A stretch of DNA of 8,215 nucleotides, taken from NCBI GenBank assembly GCA_002321855.1, contig DCMX01000021.1:1-8215 (forward strand). Direction: 5' to 3'. Made by a program: the position numbers and the translations under genes. The notes beneath the pieces are model-generated. The model searched no databases, was not told the origin of the DNA, and saw nothing but the letters and a program-made list of their open reading frames with translations. Positions 1 to 7,170 of the stretch are shown here, one piece after another; the stretch's first letter is position 1, and every line of letters begins with the position of its first letter. This DNA comes from Fidelibacterota bacterium UBA1611. Lineage in GTDB: Bacteria; Fidelibacterota; Marinisomatia; Marinisomatales; UBA1611.

Positions 1-3000
1 TTGTCACTAAAACCGGATCCCATTAGAATGAGCCAACGGATCTCATCTTCTATAAAATTCCTATCAAGGTCTTCGTTCAGATTTATGACAATGTTATGTG
101 TTCCTAATGTTAAGGTCTGTATCAATACACGAAATACACTCTTCCCATGTTTTGTTCCCAAATGTGTAATCCAAACGCCGTTTTGAGGGATATCAGCTAA
201 TTGGATCAAACAATTAGAAGAAAAAATAAATATCGCTTCTCGAATTAATGCTGTTTGACCTATTGCTTCTAAAAGTACCTTTTGATGCCTTGTCCGTACA
301 TTATCATCGAATGAGATAACGTCCTCCCACGAATATTCATCACCTGTTTCTCTATCAACCGTGATGGATGTATTAGGTCCGATCCATGTTCGAAACCCGT
401 TAATCAAATTATAGTATGCTTTTTGCGCAGCTGAGGATATAGGTTTTGGAGCATCCGAGAGTTGCCACCAGACCAGCTCCGATCTGCCCCAGATGAATTG
501 AGTAGGATGTATCACACCATAGTCTGATATTATGTATAACACTGTTTGAAAAAATTCTGAATCAGGTCGGTCCAGGTCATCCACCTTTTCATGTGCGTTC
601 TTAAGCGTATCAATGAGGGAACGATACTGTGATCCTGTCAATCGGCTTATATCAAATGGCAATCCCTTTTCTGTACTCTTTTCTCGGAAGTAGTGGAAAG
701 TTTTTTCTAGTAGACCTACAAAAAATTCACCCGATAGAATAGGAGCAATAGCATCGAGCATTTTTAATCTGAAATGTGGATCCGGATGTTCCTGGTACTG
801 TAACAATGTATCTAAGATCACATCAGACCATTCAATGGTATCGCGGTTTAGTATATCTTTTAAAGAGTCATAAAAAATTTGGTCATTTGAAAGATAAGAG
901 CGGATTGTATGATGAATCTGCTCTATCAAATTAGTGTTATTATCATTATTTACTTTATGGGTCTTAGATAATGCGAACGAATCAGGAAGTATTCTTATTC
1001 GAATATCTGAATTCGAATCAGGATCTTTGATCCTGAATATCGCTTCCGATGCAAATAATGTGAACTCATTATTTCCTAACCAAAGATTTGGAGAATTTGC
1101 GAATGATTGTAGGTCCAAGATCTGAGAGTCAATATAATAACTGAATTCGCCCACTATTAGATCTGAACCGTTCCATTTTATTCTTAGCGTTTGGTCTTGG
1201 CCTTCTATGGAAATTTTATTCCCGTCCCACCTCAGATTTGTTTTTACGGTTCCTTTTTCTCGAACCAACCAATTGGGAAATCTTATTTCTTTTGTGCCTG
1301 AGTATAAGCTAACATAGTCTCGTGCGTACATAGGTTCAATTATATCTGAAAATTTTTTTAAGATATTCTTCCTATTGAATGTTCCCTTTTGGGTCAGATC
1401 ACCCTTATCAATACTAAAATCTCGATCAATAACCGCAAAATTCACGATACGTTCAAAGGGTGATAGGAAACTGTTTACCGATACCAGCATTGCGCTGAAA
1501 AATTCACGAATATTCTGGCTGTTTAAATTATTATGATCTAATGGGATATTATTGTTATCAGGGTAAATAAGTACTGTATTGAACTCCCGCTGGTCACCGA
1601 TAAGGAAAACAGATTTTACTGAATCAAAATCCTGGAAGAGATTCTCGATCTTTTGTGGTGCGATGGTCTGCCCGCGAGTATTTTTATATATATCTTTTTT
1701 TCTATCTACAATAAAATAATGATTATCTTTTTTTTCAAAAATATCCCCACTATGGAACCATCCGTCCCTAAAGGATTTTGAATCATCATTCTTATAAAAT
1801 CCATTTGAGACATATGATCCTTGCATGAGAAGTTCTCCATCATCAGCCAGTTTCAGATATATGCCCGGAAGTGATATTCCAACGGAATTCTCAATATATT
1901 TCCCCGGCTGCGTCATAGTGATACCACCGGTTGCTTCCGTCATACCATAACCACTAAGTAATTGAATACCATGCTGCTGAAAAAACTTAAATATATCTGG
2001 GTCTAAATATCCTGCAGCGGATAATCCCCATTGTAATTGACCCCCAGTGATATCACTTAATCTCTGATGGATTATTCTGTCAGAAGCGGAATCAAGTTCG
2101 ATCTTACCTTCCAGGTATTCGTATAATTGAACCCAGCGTTTTGGTATACTAATGAATATACTTGGTCGAACCAGTTGAAAGTCCTTTAATAGCGAGTTGA
2201 ATGCAGGTGATTCCGCAAAGGCATAGGTTGCTCCCCAGAAAATGGAACCAAGTAACTCAAAATAACGACCGAAAGTGTGAAATAAGGGCAAATAGCATAA
2301 AAATATGTCTGATGAGGAGAATGAGGGCAAGGCGATTGCTCGTGCGAATCGTTTTGACATCAGGTTCACTTGATTAAATATGACTCCCTTTGGCTGATCA
2401 GTCGAACCAGATGTATACATGATAGTTATGGGCCAGTTCATGTCTTGATTATTCAATAGATGGTCCATATCAGCGTTTTCATTTTTATCTGAAAGGTCCT
2501 GGAATGTTTCCCAGGATATTACGTTTCCTTTCAGGGTGTTGATCTCATTCAGATCAATAACAGATATATCAAGCTCATTGGATATCTTATTCCATAGCAG
2601 GACACCTTTTTCTCCACCAACGAAAAGATGTGTTATCTCTGCTTCATTAAGAATATGAAAAAGATGTTCAGCAGTAGCATTGAGTGGGATAGGTACAATA
2701 CGAAATCCGAATGATAGACAGGAAAGATCCAGGATAGCACTCTTATATTGATTGTTTGAAAGCAAACCAATGATTGGATCTTTCTCTTCATTTGGTAGCA
2801 TCTCCAGAGCCCTGCCAATTTGGACAAGGTCATGCCATACCTTACTATAAGAAATTGATTTTACAGAATCACCTACAATAGAAATAAAAAGAGACTTTTT
2901 ATCATAATGAGAAACTCTTTGCTTTATAAGGTGTCCAACATGATACTGGTATTTTTCTATCAATCCCGTAATTTTATCACACCAATAATCCGTGGCATCG

Positions 3001-3185
3001 TCTTCAACAATTATTCTATTGACTGCCGGTAGGTGGAAACATTCTAAGAAGTCATGTACGGTTTTCTGATCAGGGTTAGATGAAAGAATTTTATCAAGTA
3101 CCGCATGAAGATTAGCTATATCAATCTTATTTTGTTTTGCCAGATCAAAGAGATCTGAAATAGTGGTGTCATTTGTCTGATCCAT
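1..3185 (-). CDS. AMP-forming acyl-CoA synthetase-like protein with long unrecognised C-terminal extension (3' end outside window)
   Basis: The minus-strand frame is open from an ATG at 3185 to the window edge, giving 1061 codons with no stop. An N-terminal extension of about 80 residues, mostly helical in composition, precedes an ANL-superfamily adenylation domain (about 85-615). Visible ANL motifs are the phosphate-binding loop MYTSGSTDQPKG (256-267), YLPLFHTFGR (298-307), GYGMTEATGG (412-421), GWFHSGD (475-481) and the hinge DRKKD (494-498) followed by APQKIE. These fit the long-chain fatty acyl-CoA synthetase branch, which activates a carboxylate with ATP to acyl-AMP and then normally transfers it to CoA. 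The A10 region reads LTQKGTFNRK (597-606); the usual catalytic-lysine position appears to be Thr602, with Lys600 nearby. Residues about 620-720 look beta-rich and about 730-1000 helical. The last visible stretch (GVWITHLGTKHGKS, from 1003) starts a further region cut by the edge. Members of this family usually end near 550-650 residues, so this is a fusion or a large variant. The substrate is unknown. No clear Shine-Dalgarno precedes the start. Confidence 0.88.
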   Translation of the reverse strand, partial: MDQTNDTTISDLFDLAKQNKIDIANLHAVLDKILSSNPDQKTVHDFLECFHLPAVNRIIVEDDATDYWCDKITGLIEKYQYHVGHLIKQRVSHYDKKSLFISIVGDSVKSISYSKVWHDLVQIGRALEMLPNEEKDPIIGLLSNNQYKSAILDLSCLSFGFRIVPIPLNATAEHLFHILNEAEITHLFVGGEKGVLLWNKISNELDISVIDLNEINTLKGNVISWETFQDLSDKNENADMDHLLNNQDMNWPITIMYTSGSTDQPKGVIFNQVNLMSKRFARAIALPSFSSSDIFLCYLPLFHTFGRYFELLGSIFWGATYAFAESPAFNSLLKDFQLVRPSIFISIPKRWVQLYEYLEGKIELDSASDRIIHQRLSDITGGQLQWGLSAAGYLDPDIFKFFQQHGIQLLSGYGMTEATGGITMTQPGKYIENSVGISLPGIYLKLADDGELLMQGSYVSNGFYKNDDSKSFRDGWFHSGDIFEKKDNHYFIVDRKKDIYKNTRGQTIAPQKIENLFQDFDSVKSVFLIGDQREFNTVLIYPDNNNIPLDHNNLNSQNIREFFSAMLVSVNSFLSPFERIVNFAVIDRDFSIDKGDLTQKGTFNRKNILKKFSDIIEPMYARDYVSLYSGTKEIRFPNWLVREKGTVKTNLRWDGNKISIEGQDQTLRIKWNGSDLIVGEFSYYIDSQILDLQSFANSPNLWLGNNEFTLFASEAIFRIKDPDSNSDIRIRILPDSFALSKTHKVNNDNNTNLIEQIHHTIRSYLSNDQIFYDSLKDILNRDTIEWSDVILDTLLQYQEHPDPHFRLKMLDAIAPILSGEFFVGLLEKTFHYFREKSTEKGLPFDISRLTGSQYRSLIDTLKNAHEKVDDLDRPDSEFFQTVLYIISDYGVIHPTQFIWGRSELVWWQLSDAPKPISSAAQKAYYNLINGFRTWIGPNTSITVDRETGDEYSWEDVISFDDNVRTRHQKVLLEAIGQTALIREAIFIFSSNCLIQLADIPQNGVWITHLGTKHGKSVFRVLIQTLTLGTHNIVINLNEDLDRNFIEDEIRWLILMGSGFSD

Positions 3186-3320
3186 ACTTAAAATTATGGT
3201 TTTAATAGCTTCGTCTTAAGTAAAGTATTTTGTTGAATGAGATATTGCCCGTTTGTAGCTGTTACTGTACATTTGTTCAATGTGTAAATGTTCACCAGAT
3301 AAATATTCTTATTACTCAAG
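3186..3320. promoter_or_regulatory. Divergent intergenic region between the acyl-CoA synthetase-like gene and the HD-GYP gene
   Basis: This 135-bp non-coding, AT-rich spacer lies between two genes that start outward from it, so it must hold the promoter of the minus-strand gene and very probably that of the plus-strand gene. I cannot pick out a convincing -35/-10 pair on either strand. It contains a 9-bp near-direct repeat (see the separate entry). In the frame of the plus-strand gene a TAA lies at 3300-3302, so its start cannot be further upstream than that. Confidence 0.6.
3271..3294. repeat. Short near-direct repeat ATTTGTTCA / AAATGTTCA upstream of the HD-GYP gene
   Basis: ATTTGTTCA (3271-3279) recurs as AAATGTTCA (3286-3294), with 8 of 9 bases matching and a 15-bp period. 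The inner core TGTTCA is identical in both copies. A partly overlapping inverted pair, ACATTT (3269-3274) and AAATGT (3286-3291), is also present. The pair ends 26 bp before the HD-GYP start codon, a plausible site for a regulator. In AT-rich DNA such a short repeat can arise by chance, so an operator role is only a guess. Confidence 0.3.
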
Positions 3321-4925
3321 ATGAATGACGAAAATACAGTAAGTGCTCTAAAAGAAAGAATTCATCGTTTGAATGAGATCGGTATTGCTCTTTCAACGGA
3401 GAGTAATTCTGATAAGTTATTTGAGATGATCTTGGAGGAATCAAAGAATATTACCAATGCCGATGGTAGAACTCTGTACACAAAAGATAAGAATGGTGAT
3501 CTTCAGTTTGAGATTCTACGTAATGATACCATGAATACAATCATGGGAGGAACATCGGGTGTAGAGATCCCATTTGATCCTGTGAATCTATGGCTGGATG
3601 ATTCAACACCGAATCAAAGCAATGTATCAGCCTATGTAGCGCTCACTGGGAATACAGTGAACATCGCGGACGCATATGAAGAAAAAGGATTTGATTTTTC
3701 AGGAACAAAAGCATTTGATCAAAACACAGGTTATCGGTCAAAATCGTTTTTAACTGTTCCATTGAAGAACCATGAAAATGATATTATAGGTGTGATCCAG
3801 CTTATTAATGCTAGGAATAAAAAGGGCGAAGTGGTTTCTTTTGATGAAAACATGCAGGAGCAATTAGAGTCTCTCGCGTCCCAGGGTGCTGTGGCGCTTA
3901 CAAATAAAAGATTGGTAGAAGAATTAAAAACGCTTTTTGAAGCATTCATACAACTTATTGCTACAGCAATTGATAAAAAATCAGAATATACTGGTGGTCA
4001 TTGTGCACGCGTTCCTGTGATAACAATGATGCTTGCTGATGAGGTTGCCTCAACCACCAAAGGTACTTACAAAGATTTTTCCATGGGGGAGAAACAACGA
4101 TACGAACTTTACATAGCGGCATGGCTTCATGATTGTGGAAAAGTAGCAACACCTCCCCATGTAGTGGACAAGGGAACAAAATTGGAAACGATCTTTGATC
4201 GGATCGAATTAATAAGAACCCGAATGGAACTATTGAAACGCGATGCGGAGATCGCCTTTTTAAAACGGCAGCTCAATGGTCAGTCTATGGATACTTATGA
4301 CAAAACATATACGGATACGATTGAACAGATCAATGAAAATATGTCATTTCTGGAATCTTGCAATATTGGTGGCGAGTTCATGAAACCAGAATTGCAAGAA
4401 AAGGTAAGGTCTATCGCAGAAGAAAAATTGAATATTCATGGAAAGGAACAAAATATTTTAACCGATGAAGAAGTGCGAAACCTCAATATTCCCAAAGGAA
4501 CTTTGCTTCCTGAAGAACGGGAGATAATTAATGACCATATCGTGATCACTATAGAAATGCTGGAACAGCTTCCCTATCCGAAATATTTGAAGAATGTACC
4601 TGAATTTGCGGGAGGCCACCATGAAAAGATGGATGGGACCGGTTATCCAAAAGGATTGAAATCCAACCAGATGAGTACTCAGGCAAAGATCATGGCCATT
4701 GCTGATATTTATGAAGCTCTAACAGCAGCAGATAGACCTTATAAAGAAGGTAAAAAATTATCTCAGGCAATGCGTATAATGGGGTTCATGAAAAATGATT
4801 ACCATATTGATGAAGAATTGTTCGAGATCTTTGTTAGAACAGGTGTATATAAAACTTATGCTGATGAATATATAGCCAAAACACAGATCGACCCAGTAGA
4901 CGAAGAAGCTGTTATAGGAAAATGA
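3321..4925 (+). CDS. GAF domain / HD-GYP domain protein, predicted cyclic-di-GMP phosphodiesterase
   Basis: This 534-residue soluble protein has no signal peptide or membrane segment. A GAF sensor domain spans about 18-195, ending in the typical GVIQLIN strand (157-163), and a helical linker leads to an HD-GYP phosphohydrolase domain (about 205-515). HD-GYP domains hydrolyse cyclic di-GMP, and in some cases related cyclic dinucleotides, using a di- or tri-metal centre. The expected metal ligands are present: GGH with His227, the HD pair His270-Asp271 in WLHDCGK, His406, His433-His434 and Asp462 in IADIYEALTAADRPY. The signature HHEKMDGTGYP is complete at 433-443, so the domain looks catalytically competent. 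Between residues 284 and 392, where ordinary HD-GYP domains run straight from the HD motif into a K-G-x-L-x-x-E segment, there is an insertion of about 108 charged, helical residues. I recall similar insertions in other GAF/HD-GYP proteins. The GAF ligand is unknown. No strong Shine-Dalgarno precedes the ATG, but an in-frame stop at 3300 limits the start. The gene overlaps the next by 4 bases. Confidence 0.93.
   Translation: MNDENTVSALKERIHRLNEIGIALSTESNSDKLFEMILEESKNITNADGRTLYTKDKNGDLQFEILRNDTMNTIMGGTSGVEIPFDPVNLWLDDSTPNQSNVSAYVALTGNTVNIADAYEEKGFDFSGTKAFDQNTGYRSKSFLTVPLKNHENDIIGVIQLINARNKKGEVVSFDENMQEQLESLASQGAVALTNKRLVEELKTLFEAFIQLIATAIDKKSEYTGGHCARVPVITMMLADEVASTTKGTYKDFSMGEKQRYELYIAAWLHDCGKVATPPHVVDKGTKLETIFDRIELIRTRMELLKRDAEIAFLKRQLNGQSMDTYDKTYTDTIEQINENMSFLESCNIGGEFMKPELQEKVRSIAEEKLNIHGKEQNILTDEEVRNLNIPKGTLLPEEREIINDHIVITIEMLEQLPYPKYLKNVPEFAGGHHEKMDGTGYPKGLKSNQMSTQAKIMAIADIYEALTAADRPYKEGKKLSQAMRIMGFMKNDYHIDEELFEIFVRTGVYKTYADEYIAKTQIDPVDEEAVIGK
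4916..4925 (+). promoter_or_regulatory. ATGA stop/start overlap with an adjacent AGGA motif (translational coupling site)
   Basis: The TGA stop of the HD-GYP gene (4923-4925) overlaps the ATG of the next gene (4922-4924). An AGGA at 4916-4919 lies only two bases before that ATG, which is too close for an ideal ribosome binding site. Re-initiation by ribosomes finishing the upstream gene is therefore the likely way the small protein is made, tying its level to that of the HD-GYP protein. Confidence 0.6.
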
Positions 4926-5239
4926 ATAATATTCTATTAAATAAAGAAGACATAAGAGAAATGCTGTTTGCGCTTCAAGATAAAGTAGCTGCAAAATTAT
5001 CTGTGGACCCGGACGTGGATAATTTTTTGGATAACACGGATCTATTTGACCAATGGGAAGCTGTACTCCCCGATGCTGAATATCCAATTTTTATAATGGC
5101 TGTGTTAAATAACATACGCAGTGACGTTATCATTGAAACTATTCTTAACTCAGTGTTAGATAATGCAGTTACTCCTGATCGATCAGTTTCTGCAAAGGAT
5201 ACAGGATCGGTCAAGAATAATGATCATCCCTTTTCCTAA
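4922..5239 (+). CDS. Small acidic protein of unknown function, translationally coupled to the HD-GYP gene
   Basis: I do not recognise this 105-residue protein. It has no signal peptide and no convincing membrane segment. Residues about 1-85 have the composition of several amphipathic helices, with an acidic stretch around 29-45 (DPDVDNFLDNTDLFDQ) and a hydrophobic helix around 53-83 (YPIFIMAVLNNIRSD and on). The last 20 or so residues are polar and probably disordered. The reality of the gene rests on the ATGA overlap with the upstream HD-GYP gene, its same-strand placement and a protein-like composition. The context suggests an accessory, such as a binding partner or regulator of the c-di-GMP phosphodiesterase, but no motif shows this. 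An antisense reading frame across the same bases is judged a shadow. Confidence 0.72.
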   Translation: MNNILLNKEDIREMLFALQDKVAAKLSVDPDVDNFLDNTDLFDQWEAVLPDAEYPIFIMAVLNNIRSDVIIETILNSVLDNAVTPDRSVSAKDTGSVKNNDHPFS

Positions 5240-5287
5240 ATCATAGCTCGATTGTATCTCCCATTCTCATAACATAAATTTTATTCT

Positions 5288-7081
5288 ATGACACCTGATA
5301 TTGCCATTGCTCTGAGTATCTTGGTCATTGGTTTTATACTCTTTGTGACAGAGACCTTCACTCTTGATGTGACCGCCCTGCTTCTTTTATCGATTCTGTT
5401 CCTACTTGGTTATTTATCACCTATTGAAGCAGTTTCGGGTTTTTCTAATCCCGCTGTTATTACCATAGGGTTTCTTTTCGTATTGAGTCATGCACTACAG
5501 AAAACTGGTGTATTGGAATACATAGTGATTCGGGTCAATCGCTTGGCAAGTAGATCACAGGTGCTTGGAACAGCGGTGTACTTGATAGCGATCGGAATAA
5601 CATCTGCATTTATGAATAATACCGCGATCGTAGCTATCTTTATGCCAGTGACCATTCGATTGGCCCACACGTATCAGGTAAGTCCATCAAAAATGTTGAT
5701 CCCATTGAGCTATGCTGCAATTCTTGGTGGAACCTTAACATTGGTAGGAACATCCACAAACCTTCTTGTTAATTCTATTTATTCCGCTAATGGAAATGTG
5801 GAACCATTAGGTATGTTTGAATTTGCCCAGTATGGTGTGATACTGATGAGCTTGGGATTACTTTATTTATTGTTTTTTGCCCCAAGGTTATTGCCTTCAA
5901 GAACGGTCACATCTAGTTTGACAAAAAGCTATCATCTTGGTGGATATCTTACTGAAATGAAAATTGTTGAAGGCTCTCCATTATTAGGTAAGACCTGTTT
6001 AGAGCGTGGTATAAATTATAACTATGATGTTATGGTGTTGGATATACTACGGGAAAAACAACTTATCACACAGAATATTAGAAGGACACCATTAAAGATT
6101 GGTGACATCTTATTTGTACGAGGAACCTTAGAGAACTTTCTTCGAATGAAAGAGATAGAGAAAGTTGCTCTGCTAACAGATGAAAAACTAACTCAATCTG
6201 AATTGGAACAGGAAGATAATGTCCTTGTAGAATGTCTATTGACGGATCAGTCTGAGCTGGTTGGAAGAAGTTTGATGTCATCTAATTTTCGACAACAGTT
6301 TGGAGCATTTATTCTGGCCATTCGACGGGAAGGCGATATCTTTAGGAAAAAGATCGCACATGTAATATTACAAGCGTACGATACACTTCTTGTATATGGA
6401 CCAATTAAAAAAATTGAGGGTTTATCAGAAAAGGCCGATTTTATTGTACTTGGGGAAGTCGAAGCAGAATTGCGGAAACAGCGGTTCTGGTGGGTAAGTA
6501 TTATTGTTATACTGGGTGCAATTATTCTTGCTACGTTGGGTGTCATGCCAATTATGAAGGGAGCTATTATTGGTGTTGCGTTTCTTTTGGCGCTTAAGGT
6601 AATAACTCCCCAGGAAAGTTATCAATCAGTACATTGGCAGGTGATCGTTCTGATCGCAGCATTAATTCCTGTCGGACTTGTTATTCAGAATACGGGTACG
6701 TCTGAATGGATCGGTATGATCATTTCTGATATAGCACGAATGTCATCCCCAAAATGGCACGCACATATCTTATTGGCATTGATCTATCTTATCACCATGA
6801 TCCTTACAGAGGTCTCATCAAATGCAGCTACAGCTATTATCATGACACCCATAGCCATTGCAGTTTCAGGCCAAATGGGGTTTGATTCGCGTCCTTTTAT
6901 TTTTGCTGTGGCCTTTGCAGCGTCTGCATCATTCATAACACCGGTGGGTTATCAGACCAATCTAATGGTCTACGGTCCCGGTGGGTATAAGTTCAGTGAT
7001 TTTATTCGTGTAGGATTTCCAATAGCGATACTGTTTTGGATCTCTGCTATTATCTTTTTACCAATGATCTGGCCGTTTTGA
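5288..7081 (+). CDS. SLC13/DASS-type permease with two TrkA-C (RCK_C) domains
   Basis: This 597-residue inner-membrane transporter belongs to the divalent anion:Na+ symporter / ion transporter superfamily. Two halves of hydrophobic helices (about 5-205 and 402-595) flank a soluble central part. Each half carries the paired family signatures: MNNTA (109-113) with VGTSTN (153-158) in the first, and EVSSNAAT (508-515) with PVGYQTN (552-558) in the second. These SNT/NNT-type hairpin motifs bind Na+ and the anion in characterised members. The central part holds two RCK_C-like domains, about 214-295 and 309-390, each ending in a strand of the type GDILFVRG or DTLLVYG. RCK_C domains bind small ligands, such as nucleotides in K+ channels, so transport may be gated by a cytosolic signal. 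The substrate (sulfate, dicarboxylate or another anion) cannot be told from sequence. The gap to the upstream gene is 48 bp with no clear Shine-Dalgarno; an in-frame TAA at 5270-5272 makes this ATG the first available. Length and layout are normal for RCK_C-bearing members. Confidence 0.92.
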   Translation: MTPDIAIALSILVIGFILFVTETFTLDVTALLLLSILFLLGYLSPIEAVSGFSNPAVITIGFLFVLSHALQKTGVLEYIVIRVNRLASRSQVLGTAVYLIAIGITSAFMNNTAIVAIFMPVTIRLAHTYQVSPSKMLIPLSYAAILGGTLTLVGTSTNLLVNSIYSANGNVEPLGMFEFAQYGVILMSLGLLYLLFFAPRLLPSRTVTSSLTKSYHLGGYLTEMKIVEGSPLLGKTCLERGINYNYDVMVLDILREKQLITQNIRRTPLKIGDILFVRGTLENFLRMKEIEKVALLTDEKLTQSELEQEDNVLVECLLTDQSELVGRSLMSSNFRQQFGAFILAIRREGDIFRKKIAHVILQAYDTLLVYGPIKKIEGLSEKADFIVLGEVEAELRKQRFWWVSIIVILGAIILATLGVMPIMKGAIIGVAFLLALKVITPQESYQSVHWQVIVLIAALIPVGLVIQNTGTSEWIGMIISDIARMSSPKWHAHILLALIYLITMILTEVSSNAATAIIMTPIAIAVSGQMGFDSRPFIFAVAFAASASFITPVGYQTNLMVYGPGGYKFSDFIRVGFPIAILFWISAIIFLPMIWPF

Positions 7082-7162
7082 AATATTCCGGATCCGATCT
7101 TACGTCATATACTTTCTACTACAGATCAAAATCATAATTGTTATCAAGTTAATATCTAAATT

Positions 7163-7167
7163 AGGAG
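7163..7167 (+). promoter_or_regulatory. Shine-Dalgarno AGGAG before the MATE transporter
   Basis: AGGAG lies three bases before the ATG at 7171. It is the clearest ribosome binding site in the window, though the spacing is short, and it supports this start codon. The 89-bp gap before the gene shows no clear terminator hairpin and no convincing promoter. Confidence 0.6.
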
Positions 7168-7170
7168 TTT

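Noticed and set aside
135..158. HLGTKHGKS in the C-terminal extension as a Walker A (P-loop) motif
   Set aside because: Only three residues separate the first Gly from the Gly-Lys-Ser, whereas Walker A needs four, and no Walker B is visible in the part within the window.
1..186. Plus-strand open frame at the left edge, and another at 934-1125
   Set aside because: Both lie antisense within the long minus-strand acyl-CoA synthetase-like frame, have no ribosome binding site and show no protein-family features.
4758..5087. Minus-strand 109-codon open frame across the HD-GYP / small-gene junction
   Set aside because: It overlaps two plus-strand genes in antisense and its translation, rich in Tyr, Phe, Ile and Cys, looks like a shadow. 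The plus-strand overlap arrangement is far more convincing.
5240..5287. Possible terminator or promoter between the small gene and the permease
   Set aside because: The 48-bp gap shows no stem-loop with a T-run and no recognisable -35/-10 pair, so neither is called.
7089..7096. CGGATCCG palindrome just after the permease stop codon
   Set aside because: It is an 8-bp perfect palindrome with no loop and no following T-run, so it cannot form a terminator hairpin, and one copy gives no support for an operator.
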